Assembly (NCBI GenBank): GCA_947623455.1
Contig: OX392536.1
Location: 9,915,282-9,979,281 of the forward strand
Length of the DNA: 64,000 nucleotides
DNA from: Mimachlamys varia
Taxonomy: Eukaryota; Mollusca; Bivalvia; Pectinida; Pectinidae
Direction of reading: 5' to 3'
The notes beneath the pieces were generated by a model. That model saw only the letters and a list, made by a program, of their open reading frames with translations, did no database searches and was not told where the DNA came from. Both the position numbers and the translations under genes were made by a program. Of this stretch, positions 36,071-47,665 are shown piece after piece; positions within the stretch are counted from its first letter, which is position 1, and every line of letters starts with the position of its first letter.

Positions 36071-37221
36071 TTTCTAGCTATATGTTAAGTTATTTTGTTT
36101 TATTTTTGTTTATTTTTATTCATTTTGCTAATGGAAAATCTGTCAGTATGTCGTTTCCGTAACACAACTTTGAGTGGTTGAAGTCATGCGACTCTCATCA
36201 CCACGTTATTTTATTTAGAGTATGTGGAAAGAACAATGGCGGCGAATTCGAAGTTTTCGTTGAAGATAAAAGAAAAAGTCTGATTTCACATTGTCTTGCC
36301 TGATTGTTTACCTAACATATTTGATACCAGAGTTATTAGATTGGTCTGTCACTAATCTCGTCAATTCAGTTCTCTCTTAGCTGTTGGAACTGACCTGAAT
36401 ATAACACCGTGCATTAACGGATATTTTTACAATGCTACCACTACAACTCTCAAAAGGCACATCCCACCTAAACTAGGTCTTAGTCTGTATTTTTTTCATT
36501 TAAGTGACTAAAAATAACGATAAAATCCATCTGTATATCAAAGTCGTGATAGAGACCTAAATTTACTTGGGGTCACATGGTCAGAGTTTTGAACTCCCGC
36601 TAAACATAGTGTTTTGTAATAAGAAAGTACTGAATTATAAAACGTTTTAACTTTGACTCACTGTTGATTGTTGACCGGGTTCTGATGTTCATACAAAGGT
36701 ATTAAATAGGTGATCTGCCGTAAACGTTACCACCAAACCTGCACAAAGCTCGTAAATACAAAACCCATAAAATCCATCGTCTCCCCACACTACCTAAATG
36801 TACGGGAGCTTGGCCAACAGTGTATTAAATGTATACAGGTGTTTAGAAATGTAAGGAGCAAAACTGTGATAAAACGGGGAATGTTACACCAAATACGGAT
36901 ACCGTTTACTTTTTCAATACATGTATGTTTTAAATCGTTTAACGCCCTCGTGACACTCATAGTAGTATGAACGCCAAAGCCCAGGGAGACACCACCGGAA
37001 AACAAACAAAGGAAGACGCTAGGAATTGCCGGAAACGATACGTGTATATCGTGATGTGGGTAGTGGATGGACTTGCATGTCACATTCTGATTCATTTCGA
37101 ATGTGGTACGGTTCAGAATATACTTATGCTCAGTACTTGGTATATACATTTAAAATAATAATTCAACATTTGAAAAAATCATGTAGCGGGATATAGCAAG
37201 CATGTTCTCTCCAAATCATAC
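36071..37221. other. Non-coding stretch, nothing recognised
   Basis: No gene supported. The overlapping short frames on both strands at 36710-37160 have no recognised motif and cannot both be real. Confidence 0.35.
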
Positions 37222-37850
37222 TATGTTAAGTGTACATAAATCCTCAAAATGAGACCCGAGTCATCATTGTCATCAAAACAAGTAAGCACACTAAAAAGCA
37301 AAGTCAAAAAACGTCCATCTTCATATCACACAAAGACACAGAATATTCTCGATGAGATCAAGATGGTGACAATAAAACTTGCCCATAGTCTATGCCGTAA
37401 GTTTCTTCGTCAGCAGTTGGCACCTATTACGAAAATCTCGATAATCAGAGCAAGGCCTAGAATAACGAATCAACTGCGACATGTTAACACCATAGGATGG
37501 AAAAGCAGGAATGTATCTTTGTGTGATTTGAAGATGGACGATTTTGAGTTTGCTTATTAGTGTGCTTACTTGTGATTGACAATGATGACTCAGTTCTCAT
37601 TTTGAGGATTTATACTTACATGGATGTGAACAAGATTTACATGTCGGGTGTCGTCGATGAAGCTGAAGACACTTACTCTTCTGGAACACCTGGTCTTATT
37701 CTCTTGTGCTTTTACGAGAGTCTCCGTGTAAATATTTCCTTTGTTCCTACTTTACCTCTAGTTTAATCGATTTTGAGTTCGGATTATTGTTTTGTTGACA
37801 CTTTGGTATTCTCTGATTTTTTTTTTTTTTTTGCATGCTCTTCTGTATAT
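37222..37850 (+). repeat. Dispersed repeat family D1, copy 6, with inverted arm
   Basis: The 5' part of D1 is present twice in opposite orientation: minus at 37235-37345 and plus at 37525-37625, with about 180 bp between. Shared words are 'AGTCATCATTGTCATC', 'CAAGTAAGCACACTA' and 'CGTCCATCTTCATATCACAC'. The plus copy then runs on through VNKIYMSGVVDEAEDTYSSG, TPGLILLCFYESLRV and SFVPTLPLV to about 37830. The arms could fold into a stem of about 100 bp. Confidence 0.75.
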
Positions 37851-39600
37851 ACCTCGTCAGTTATTTGTATTGTTATATTCCTATTTTCAAACATTCGAAT
37901 CGGTAACGACCTCACCTCATTAAAACCGTTGGCAATATGTGATTTATTTTTTTTTTTTTTGCAAAGGACTTCAAAAACATTTCATAGTAATGACATAGTA
38001 ATGACAATAATGATGACACAGATTAACCCCCTTTAGGGTTAGCGTTAATGACATGTCATTAGCATTGTTCCTTTTTAATTGATCACAAATATTGGTGTAA
38101 TTAAGAAAGCCCGGTACAGTAAAGATTGACCTGTTTTGGTGTTCTCTGATTTTCTTTCTACATATACAACGAAGAGGTCCTGTCATCACGGACTGTCTGA
38201 CGAGAGAACACGTGTGGTCATTTGTCCTTGCGATCAATAGTCGCCGACTCGCATCGCTACACTCGACAACTGCTACAAGGGTTTATCGGTTTCACAATCA
38301 CACCTATGTGTTTACTGATTGATACAGTGTACACTGACAGTATAAATATATGTGTATATGTGACATATTATGTTAGTACATGTACCAATATGCCATATGG
38401 CCATAGTCTAGATATGGAAACAAGGTCTGCATTATTGAATCACTTACTGTCCACAGAAAATCATTAGGGTAGCGATTATACCGTTAAATCAGTTCTGATG
38501 ATAGCTAATCCCAGCTATATCTGGTAATACAGTGTAATCATAACATCAAGTTAAACGTCGGTGAAGAGCATGTTCAACGTACATCTTAACCGGTTTATAT
38601 GTCTTGTGAATAAAGACATTTCAGAAAACAAGATAGATATCACTACTGTGTGTAATTATCTACAGCTAGGGGATCCCTTATCTAGCTGTCATATCAGCAT
38701 AACTACAACGTGTTATTATAGCGAGTCACGCCTCCTTCACACTATAACTCGGGGGTACTTTTCATCCTCATCTCAAATGTGTGATCTAGACGCGGCCATA
38801 TCTTTAATCATTATCGTTGTAATTTTGTTTATCTTAAAAACAAAAGGGCAACCGAAAACATTTTTTAATAATTTGTAATTAGAGGTCAAAAATGAATGAA
38901 ATAATAATGTAAATTAATTGATTTTATACAGTTTATACTGAATAGGCAAGAGAATAAACTAGTAAGAATTATTGGTCGAGAAACAAATTGAGGAACGATT
39001 GGTCTTGAATGTGTCCTGCTTTACCTAATTGGAATTAAAGTTAAATTCATAGGATGTTATGCATGTCCTCGTAGCAAGAAGCAGGGAAATGACAACCACT
39101 TCAACGTACCATTTGAAGTAAAATAAAGAAAAATATATATATATCGCCCTTCATATCAAACAAAAACGACGTACTTATAAGACTTTGTGTTTGAGTATAA
39201 AATTAACCAAGTCATACTTGATCAAATTAGCCCAAAGAGATGGGGGGGGGGGGGGGGCTAGATTGCTTATGTCGGTAATAAAGGTTAAAATGGCGTAATA
39301 AGGAACAAGGAAAATAACTTAACAACAGCGTTAATTAAGCCGAATTATAGACCCGCAGGAAATATAATTTTCTATATCTATAGTGTTGTGGTTACAACTT
39401 TAAACGTAAGTATTACATTTAGGGTAAATTATGTATTAACAAATTGTTGTTACCCAGACAGGGTAAAAACTTCAAGTCTGGCGCACCAACACAGAACGTA
39501 AGCGGGTGTTTTCATAGGTTTCGATGAAAATAGGCAGTTAAATGTTTCGCATGGTGTAACACCCAAGCTATACGACTTGTTTAAATCAGAATTGTAGCCG
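37851..39600. other. Non-coding stretch, nothing recognised
   Basis: No gene supported. It holds T-rich runs, a 16-base palindrome TAATGACATGTCATTA (38046-38061) and an uninterrupted G16 run at 39242-39257 that is a likely polymerase-slippage site. Confidence 0.4.
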
Positions 39601-39604
39601 ATAA

Positions 39605-39960
39605 AAATTATATCACATGTTCTCACAACTGTGAAACCTATAGTAGTAAAAGTAATATAACATTTTCTCACAGCCGCGGAACCTAAAGTAGTAAAAATTA
39701 TATCATATTTTCTCCAAGCCGCAGAACCTAAAGTATTAAAAACTAGATCATATTATCTCACAGCCGTGGAATCTATAGTGTTAAAAATGATATCAAATGT
39801 TTTCACAACCGTGGAACTTATAGTTGTAAAAGTTATATCACACATACCTCACAAACAAGGAACTTATAGTACTAAATATTATATCACATGTTCTCACAAA
39901 CGAGGAACTTATTATAGTAATATCAGTTATATCACATGTACTCACAACCTAGAACTGAGA
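39605..39960 (+). repeat. Degenerate tandem repeat of about 45 bp, 8 units
   Basis: The unit is built from 'TATATCACATGTTCTCACAA' plus CCGTGGAACCTATAGTAGTAAAA. Units are 70-85% alike and lengths vary, so this is an old array. Confidence 0.8.
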
Positions 39961-41250
39961 CACACTTCTCAATCACAACTAGCAGGCATACTAAAACTGC
40001 TCATTCACAACCTTATTGATAAGTACTAGCACGCATGCTTTTATACAATATATGTACAAATATCAGGTCTTTGCCAATGCATACCATAAGCGTCTTTTCA
40101 GCACACGGTATCATTTCGTCGTTTTGATACTTCCTTAAGTTTATGCACGCAAACATTTAACATTTCAAGAGCAATTCATTGTTTTAATATATTTCCGTAA
40201 AGGCTCTTCACGCAAACAATGACCATAAGTATGATTGCTGTAAGATATTAAAAGGGTATGTTTACCTGAAATAAATGTTCTATTTTAGTTATGGTCTGAC
40301 GAATACAAACAAATAATTGGTGTTTAGAGTGCCCTGAAGAACATATTTACTGGTGTAGGTATCGTGTTTAGGGATTTATCTAAAGTTGTATTACAATAAC
40401 AATAGTTTAAAACCAGGTTGTCAGATCTGATATAGCTCAAAACGATTTTTTCATTGCGTGCCTAAAATTGTAAAGTATCGAATAAACTGCATGGGATTTA
40501 CGAAGGTTATCTTTTTATATATTGGTGCTTCCCGGTTATATATTTTAAATTCTATGTTTGAAAAGGTAGGTTGCTGCAGTGATAAGGCAAGCGTGAGTTA
40601 TATAAGTTGAATTTTTTTTTTATAATTGTTACAACATAAATAAAGTTTATTTTCAATCTATATGTTCTCGTTTTGCCATACACTTAATATATATAGCCCA
40701 AATTCTTAACCATGCTATGCATGCTTACAAAATGTAGTAATCTTATGGATTTTCTCGATATCCTGGTGAAATTTATTCTTATTTATATATATGTACAAAT
40801 AGTTTGGTACTTCCTGTTTACTTTTCAAAGAGTCACACGTTTTAAAACGTGGTATTAAGGATGTGCTCTTTGTCGCGTAAACATAGCTTGTTTAACATAA
40901 ATAAACATAAAAGGATACACTGTAATAACGCTTGTTTTAAAATCTGTATGTGTTTATAATTCAATTTGAAAATGTCAAAAATTATCCTATCGAAATATTT
41001 CACATGAAACATAGAAGTTAAAATTGGATTTATTTCATGTAAACATTACGCGTGTGATATCTCTTTTTAAACCCCTCGATGCATACAATGTATATATGGA
41101 TTCCAGCTTACAGAAGTGTCGCCAATTTGTTTATATCTAGATCACCACTATATCGCATTTCACAACGCACCTATGAAGTGGTCAGCGCCTTTTGACCAAT
41201 GCCCGTTACATTGTAACTTAGATCTTTAAAGGGGATGAGGAGACATCGCC
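39961..41250. other. Non-coding stretch with a SINE-tail scrap
   Basis: At 40592-40658 the sequence TTATATAAGTTGAATT...AATTGTTACAACATAAATAAAGTTTAT resembles the 3' tail of the SINE at 62186-62400. No gene otherwise. Sequence before 41311 includes a TATA-like GTATAGG at 41261-41267. Confidence 0.45.
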
Positions 41251-41310
41251 CCACTGTACTGTATAGGATTTAAACAGTAACACCAGATACAGGAGACCAA
41301 CTCTTCACAC

Positions 41311-41427
41311 ATGTCTCTCATTGTCAGGGTTATCGTCTTGGTCCTATCTCTCTGCACCACATTGGTTCTGTACCAGACTGGTCTTGCACTTGACTTAACT
41401 AAGCGTGGAGTTAAAATAATGTCTTAG
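41311..41427 (+). CDS. Possible short secreted peptide precursor, 38 codons
   Basis: ATG at 41311 opens MSLIVRVIVLVLSLCTTLV followed by LYQTGLA, which has the shape of a signal peptide (a short basic start, about 15 hydrophobic residues, small residue before the likely cut after GLA). The rest is LDLTKRGVKIMS, stop TAG 41425-41427. KR would be a classic prohormone-convertase site. A TATA-like GTATAGG lies about 45 bases upstream and AATAAA at 41491-41496. It could be a complete mini-precursor, the first exon of a longer gene read past its donor site, or chance. I recognise no known neuropeptide. Confidence 0.3.
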   Translation: MSLIVRVIVLVLSLCTTLVLYQTGLALDLTKRGVKIMS

Positions 41428-41490
41428 TCCTACACTGTGGCAATGACCCTGTCCAGTTTTAGTCTAGCTCAAGCCTTGACCTTGATGTTT

Positions 41491-41496
41491 AATAAA
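41491..41496 (+). promoter_or_regulatory. AATAAA polyadenylation signal candidate
   Basis: Canonical hexamer 64 bases past the stop of the 38-codon frame. In A+T-rich DNA the hexamer alone is weak evidence. Confidence 0.25.
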
Positions 41497-41499
41497 AGC

Positions 41500-42045
41500 C
41501 GGAGATAATGCCGACACCTTGCCATTGTTAAACCCAAGACCTTGTCCCGAGCTCTTGAATTTGGTACCAAAATGATTGTTGTGAATTGTTCAAACGGTAT
41601 ATGCAACGGTGTCTGTTTACTAACAATGGTTGGCTATATTAGATGACGTAATGGTTGACTCTCCATCCTGAGGTAGTCTCTGTAATTGTGGCATGGGGCT
41701 GGTGTTACTACATGTAGTTTCATAAACAACAGGTCAATATTCTCTTTATAGCGTCATTGCAAAGGTAACATTGCGTGTACAATGTTCTCAGGTAGTATTT
41801 TTCTATGTCCCTTTCGTTTAAGGAGTTTTACATTATCTGATATCTAAGATAACAACGAAAGATCTTAAAGAGCTACAATGTACATGTTGGTGAATATATG
41901 GTTATGTAATACATTTTGTATATGGACGTTAGCAAAAACACCTAGTTGATAAAATATTCACATCACGTGGTATTTTAACATTATGTAAACTAATTGTGTC
42001 TCTAGTTTTTTTTAATATTTTTATTGAATAACTTAGACTGAAAGT
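41500..42045. other. Non-coding stretch, nothing recognised
   Basis: No gene, RNA or repeat identified before the 37-bp array. Confidence 0.35.
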
Positions 42046-42750
42046 ATACACAAACTCATCCCTTCCCTGTCTACCGCTCTCTGTACACAAACTCATCCTT
42101 CCCTGTCTACCGCTCTCTGTACACAAACCCATCCCTTCCCTGTCTACCGCTCTCTGTACACAAACTCATCCCTTCCCTGTCTACTGCTCTCTGTACACAA
42201 ACTCATCCCTTCCCTGTCTACCGCTCTCTGTACACAAACCCATCCCTTCCCTGTCCCCTACTCTCTGTACACAAACCCATCCCTTCCCTGTCTCCCGCTC
42301 TCTGTACACAAACTCATCCCTTCCCTGTCCCCTGCTCTCTGTACACAAACTCATCCCTTCCCTGTCTCCAGCTCTCTGTACACAAACTCATCCCTTCCCT
42401 GTCTCCTACTCTCTGTACACAAACCCATCCCTTCCCTGTCTCCTGATCTCTGTACACAAACTCATCCCTTCTCTGTCTCTCGCTCTCTGTACACAAACTC
42501 ATCCGTTCCCTGTCTCCAGCTCTCTGTACACAAACTCATCCCTTCCCCGTCTCCTGCTCTCTGTACACAAACCCATTCCTTCCCTGTCTCCCGCTCTCTG
42601 TACACAAACCCATCCCTTCCCCGTCTCCTGCTCTCTGTACACAAACTCATCCCTTCCCTGCCCCCCATTCTCTGTACACAAACTCATCCCTTCCCTGCCT
42701 ACCGCTCTCTGTACACAAACTCATCCCTTCCCCGTCTCCTGCTCTCTATG
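42046..42750 (-). repeat. 37-bp tandem repeat, 19 units
   Basis: The unit 'TGTACACAAACTCATCCCTT' continues CCCTGTCTCCCGCTCTC. Variation is limited to CTACC/CTCCC/CCCCT and A/C at a few sites. Minus frames with MSLCTESGRQGRDEFVYRE are artefacts; 37 is not a multiple of 3, so the frame rotates through all three readings. Confidence 0.97.
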
Positions 42751-43495
42751 CTACCACAGTTGATTACTCTGTATAGATAGTTATACTCTGTATAGATTAA
42801 TGCGATAGTATAACTGTCGTATTGACGCTGTGTTATAGAGTCATACAGTAGAAATCGCCTCTCTTATAGTTTAATTTAGGTTTTTGTCGGGTTTTTACTT
42901 TGCTACTGTATGTATTTACTGATATCGTGATGATACTTGATAGTCAATTTTTACAATGTAACCTTTGAGTCTCATCAAGGTAAAGCGATAGAGATACATG
43001 TACATAAATATTTGTGAAGCATGAAAAGATTATACATGCATATCAAAGTAAAGACCACTTTAAATGTACAATGTATGTCGAATTAAGACCAACGTTTGTT
43101 GGGATGACAAACAAACACATGCTCATGTTATATCTACACAGGTTTTGAAATGACAGCTACTCCAAATAGTGGCAGAAATAAGGACATAGTCCTTTGAGTA
43201 TTGGTTAATTATGTTCGACTGAGCGACTTTTAAACAAAGCTTAATTAATTACTGACATTACATGTAGTTAAACTATCTTCTGTTGTAATTACATAAAATG
43301 ATGATAATGAAACAGTATTTATAAGGGGTTGTTCAGTTGTGACTATTTGTATGTTTTAACGTAGAGCTATGAAGGTTTCTGGTAGTATATGACAATTGTA
43401 TCTATTTTGACCCTTACCTGTTATCACCGGCCTCGACGTTTGATTCCAAAGATTGATCCAAGTACCGCATTAATCCGATTGAAGCAAAAAACAAG
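42751..43495. other. Non-coding stretch, nothing recognised
   Basis: 'ACTCTGTATAGAT' is duplicated near 42766 and 42785. No gene supported. Confidence 0.35.
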
Positions 43496-43690
43496 ATGGA
43501 TGTCGCTTTCACATATAGTTGGGTATATCTCTTTTACGATTTTATCCGTCCGCAGGGTTTTGTTTTGTCAACAGCAGTTATTTATCTCTGTTTTTTCTAT
43601 TCAATATATCTGAATGCAGGTCCCGCTGTCCAGCTGGGGCCGTCCGTGACCGACAAGTCTTATACCAAACTACGGGTTACGTGGTATTAA
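43496..43690 (+). other. 64-codon open frame with good start context
   Basis: ATG with A at -3 and G at +4 opens MDVAFTYSWVYLFYDFIRPQ and a hydrophobic stretch LSTAVIYLCFFYSIYL. A distinctly G+C-richer tail reads AGPAVQLGPSVTDKSYTKL. The composition change coincides with a pyrimidine-rich run ending in GCAG at 43617-43620, so the tail could instead be a separate exon read in another frame. No family is recognised. Confidence 0.2.
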
Positions 43691-43734
43691 CACAGGCTAT
43701 ACATTTAAATGACTATTTTCCATCGCGGCTCTAG

Positions 43735-44835
43735 ACTTTTAAATAACATTCGCTTAGCCATGCGTTGCGTTTTGTGTGCATCGCTGCTGGATTGAATAGT
43801 GTACAAACTAGTTACTATATAACTGAGAGAGTTTACCGCCAATACCGAAAGCTCACTTTATCACAAGTATTGTCAACGCGGAAATGGTCAACTTAATCTG
43901 CTTTAAACATTAATTCCCATCACCAAAATCATTCATCTGAGATAATCACCAATTCAGAAAAAATGTTTTTCGTACTTAAGTGATAGTGAGAGTATCTGAT
44001 TACCTTTGTAATGCTGGCCGTTATTATTTTTGCAGTGGTGATTTGGACGTTAAGCTGACTAGACTTGGACACGTCTATGGACAGGCCTGTTCTTTACGCC
44101 AGCCTATTGCTAACCAGTAATATAAGTGACATCTTGTGATGGTGTTTTCTCCTCAAAAGCGGAGAAACCATCACTCAATAATTCGAGTCAGGTATATATG
44201 AAACAGGATACTCGAGTTTTTAAGGGGCTAGCCGTAACAATGGTTTAAATTAAAACCCGGTTAGAATAAAGTTGTATTCTAGTGTTTCATTTTAAATTAT
44301 TTATAGCTTAAGCATTGTTATATTTGTTGTTTGTTCATGTCTGTATCAAATGTTTATTATATAAAAAACAATAACAAAACCAACTCAGATGTCCAGTCAT
44401 ACAAGTGCTTTTATTGATGAAGACAAAAGATCATACGCGTGTCAATCTTCAATAATAAGATGGTAATGGCAACGGCGTAACGAATTCAATACAGTTTCCC
44501 ATTATAAATAGTTGATACATGTTTACAAAAAAGTTCAATAATCAACGACAAAGTGTAAATTAACCAACTAACAGCGGCAAATGATCCGAGGGCCTCAACA
44601 TACAAAAATGAAGAATGACAGAAGATATAAATATATCAGTACAAACCGCCAGAAAAAAAAAACAACAACAAAAATGTAAACAAATTGGTCATTATCCAGT
44701 GCAAAAAGATACAAAACTTTCTATATATGTTTATATTAAAGTATATAAAATAATAAAAAGACAGCGCTAGAGAGTACAAACGTATATCAACAGTGACAAA
44801 TGACACAAAATGGTCAGCACGCCTTGACAAAATTT
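43735..44835. other. Non-coding stretch with one hairpin
   Basis: A stem-loop at 44138-44174 pairs TGATGGTGTTTTCTCC with GGAGAAACCATCA around an eight-base loop. Nothing else recognised. Confidence 0.4.
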
Positions 44836-45580
44836 ACAGGAGGGGCATCACAGCACAGGAAGTAGATACTACGTCATCACACAAAATATACAGGAGGGGC
44901 ATCACAGCACCGGAAGTAGATACTACGTCATCAAAGCACATGAAGTAGATACTACGTCATCACACAAAATATACAGGAGGGGCATCACAGCACAGGAAGT
45001 AGATACTACGTCATCACACAAAATATACAGGAGGGGCATCACAGCACAGGAAGTAGATACTACGTCATCACACAAAATATACAGAAAGGGCATAACAGTA
45101 CAGGAAGTAGATACTACGTCATCACAGCACAGGAAGTAGATACTACGTCATCACACAAAATATACAGGAGGGGCATCACAGTACAGGAAGTAGATACTAC
45201 GTCATCACAGCACAGGAAGTAGATACTACGTCATCACACAAAATATACAGGAGGGTCATCACAGCACAGGAAGTAGATACTACGTCATCACACAAAATAT
45301 ACAGGAGGGGCATCACAGCACAGGAAGTAGATACTACGTCATCACAGCACAGGAAGTAGATACTACGTCATCACACGAAATATACAGGAGGGGCATCACA
45401 GCACAGGAAGTAGATACTACGTCATCACATAAAATATACAGGAGGGGCATCACAGCACAGGAAGTAGATACTACGTCATCACAGCACAGGAAGTAGATAC
45501 TACGTCATCACAGCACAGGAAGTAGATACTACGTCATCACACAAAATAAACAGGAGGGGCATCACAGCACAGGAAGTTAA
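44836..45580 (+). repeat. Compound 54/29-bp tandem repeat
   Basis: The full unit is CACAAAATATACAGGAGGGG plus CATCACAGCACAGGAAGTAG plus ATACTACGTCATCA. A 29-bp half ('CAGCACAGGAAGTAGATACT' plus ACGTCATCA) is sometimes doubled or tripled. About 16 copies of the GGAAGTAGATACTACGTCA core are present. Each core holds an ETS-type ACAGGAAGT and a CRE-like TACGTCA at fixed distance. Confidence 0.95.
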
Positions 45581-45599
45581 AGGTTTCAAGAAATACTTT

Positions 45600-46830
45600 A
45601 TTCAACCAATTGTTGTTTAGCAAACCACTCATGGACCTTTAAGTCCGGTTACCAAGTGGACTACAAGTGCATGACCTTGTAGAACGGAAACAAGGGGGAC
45701 TACAAGGTCCTGGACCTTTGATCACATGTACCAGATAGACTACAAGGCCCTGGATATTGGAGCACTGGAACCAGGTGGACTACAATGTCCGTGACCATAA
45801 AACATGGATACCAGGTGGACTAGCAAGTCTTGGACCCTGTAGCACGGTTACCAAGTGGACTACAATGACCTGGACCTTGGAGTACGGGTTCCGAGTGGAC
45901 AACAATGTCCTTGAAATTGGAGCATGACACTGTCCAGGACCTTCAAGTATGGGTAGGAGCTGGACTACAATGCACTAGTCGTTGAAAAACGGAAATCAGG
46001 TCGATTACAAGGTCATGTAGCTTGGAGCACAGGTACCCGGTGGATTCGCAGGTCCCAGACCTTGGAGCACATGTACCAGGTTCACTACAATGTCCTCGGC
46101 CCGTATTCATGAAACCGTTCTCATGCTCAAGTATGGATTTCGTGCTCAAGTCTTATTTCTTGTTCTGGCTAAAAATTATTTACAAAATCAAACTTGATCA
46201 AACAAAATCAAAGTTGATTAGATATGAAGCCAAAAGCTGTTTTTAACATTTACATTGACTTTTTGACTCTTCGACCTGACCAAGGAGAGTTTTAAGAAAG
46301 CTGACTTAAGCACAGAATCCATGCTTGAGCATGAGAATGGTTTCATGAATACGGGCCTTGGACTATAATGTCCTGGACCTTGGATCACGGTTATCGGGTG
46401 GATCACAATGTCTTTGATCTTGGAGCACGGGAATCAGGTGGGCTTTAAGTTCCTTGAACTTCGGGCACGGGTAGTGGGTCGCAATGTCCAGTATCTTTGC
46501 ACGGGTACCAGGTGGATAACAAGGTCCTGGACCTTAGGGCACGGATAGTGGGTCGCAATGTCAAGTACCTTTGCACGGGTACCAGATGGATAACAAGGTC
46601 CTGGACCTTAAGGCACGGGTACAGGTACCAAATGGACCTTAAGGTGTTGGACCATGGAGGACGGGTACCTATTGGATCACAATGTCCTGGACTTTCGAGT
46701 ACGGGTATCATGTGAACAACAAGGCCCGGTGGATTACAAGTTCCTGGAACTTGGATCATAGGACTAGCAGGTCCTGGACATTTGACCACGAGTACCAGGT
46801 GGGTCACAATGCCCAGGGCCTTCAACAGAC
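45600..46830 (+). repeat. 40-bp degenerate tandem repeat, about 24 units
   Basis: Consensus is near 'GGACCTTGGAGCACGGGTAC' plus CAGGTGGACTACAATGTCCT. Units are 65-85% alike, so the array is older than its neighbours. It is split by a MITE at 46098-46357. The 149-codon minus frame at 46445-46894 is a repeat artefact. Confidence 0.9.
46098..46357. mobile_element. MITE with inverted termini inside the 40-bp array
   Basis: Termini are GGCCCGTATTCATGAAACC on the left and its complement GGTTTCATGAATACGGGCC on the right. The inverted arms extend about 54 bp with roughly five mismatches (left 46098-46151, right 46304-46357). The 150-bp interior is A+T-rich and non-coding. Array units resume on both sides, so the element inserted into a pre-existing array. 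No clear target duplication is seen and the superfamily is undetermined. Confidence 0.85.
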
Positions 46831-47224
46831 CGCTTCGTCTTGCATAGGATGGTTGGAGTAGCCTGTATGTCAAAGGTGTAACAAAGGAGTGCACATAATT
46901 CGTCTGATGAATTACAGTGTGACAAATACTTCCTTCTTTTTAATAAATTCGGAGGCAGCCTTTGATTCGATACGGTCCATAAAATCTTTCACAGTGCTTA
47001 AACTGAATTTATTTCTAAAAATAACCATGTGTGACTAAAAATAGCTTTTAATAGCAAGTTTTACCTGTATAACCGTGGAAAATAATTCGTTTCTACGTTA
47101 CAAGACATGGCTCCATACAAGCTGTTGTATCATTAACATCGGCGTTAACTCCTACAACCATTGTAGTCCTATCACATGTATATATCTACATGTACACGCG
47201 TAAACAGCTGGGCCCTACTGTAAA
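46831..47224. other. Non-coding spacer
   Basis: No gene or repeat recognised. Confidence 0.35.
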
Positions 47225-47665
47225 AATGTGGGTTAGAACTTACCGGTTGTCAGAGAATGTGGGTTAGAACTTACTGGTTCTCAGAGAATGTGGGTTAGAA
47301 TTTACTGGTTGTCCGAGAATGTTGGTTAGAACTTACCGGTTGTCAGAGAATGTGGGTTAAAACTTACTGGTTGTCAGAGGATGTGGGTTAGAACTTACCG
47401 GTTGTCAGAGAATGTGGGTTAGAACTTACCGGTTGTCAGAGAATGTGGGTTAAAAACGTACCGGTTGTCAGAGAATGTAGGTTAAAAACGTACCGGTTGT
47501 AAGAGAATGTGGGTTAGAACTTACTGGTTGTCAGAGGATGTGGGTTAGAACTTACTGGTGGTCAGAGAATGTGGGTTAGAACTTACAGGTTGTCAGAGAA
47601 TGTGGGTTAGAACTTACAGGTTGTCAGAGAATGTGGGTTAGAACTAACCGGTTGTCAGAGATTGT
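47225..47665 (+). repeat. 31-bp tandem repeat, about 14 units
   Basis: The unit 'GAATGTGGGTTAGAACTTAC' plus CGGTTGTCAGA, with C/T at ACCGG/ACTGG. A subtype reads TTAAAAACGTACCGG. Confidence 0.95.

Noticed and set aside
36790..37149. 119-codon minus frame overlapping a plus frame
   Set aside because: Overlapping frames on both strands, no conserved motif, and part lies near D1 repeat sequence.
38196..38225. Hammerhead-like CTGACGAGAG
   Set aside because: The following sequence lacks a stem II partner and the GAAA box, and shows none of the flank shared by the three real copies.
46445..46894. 149-codon minus frame
   Set aside because: Lies wholly in the degenerate 40-bp tandem array. The peptide is periodic and has no domain.
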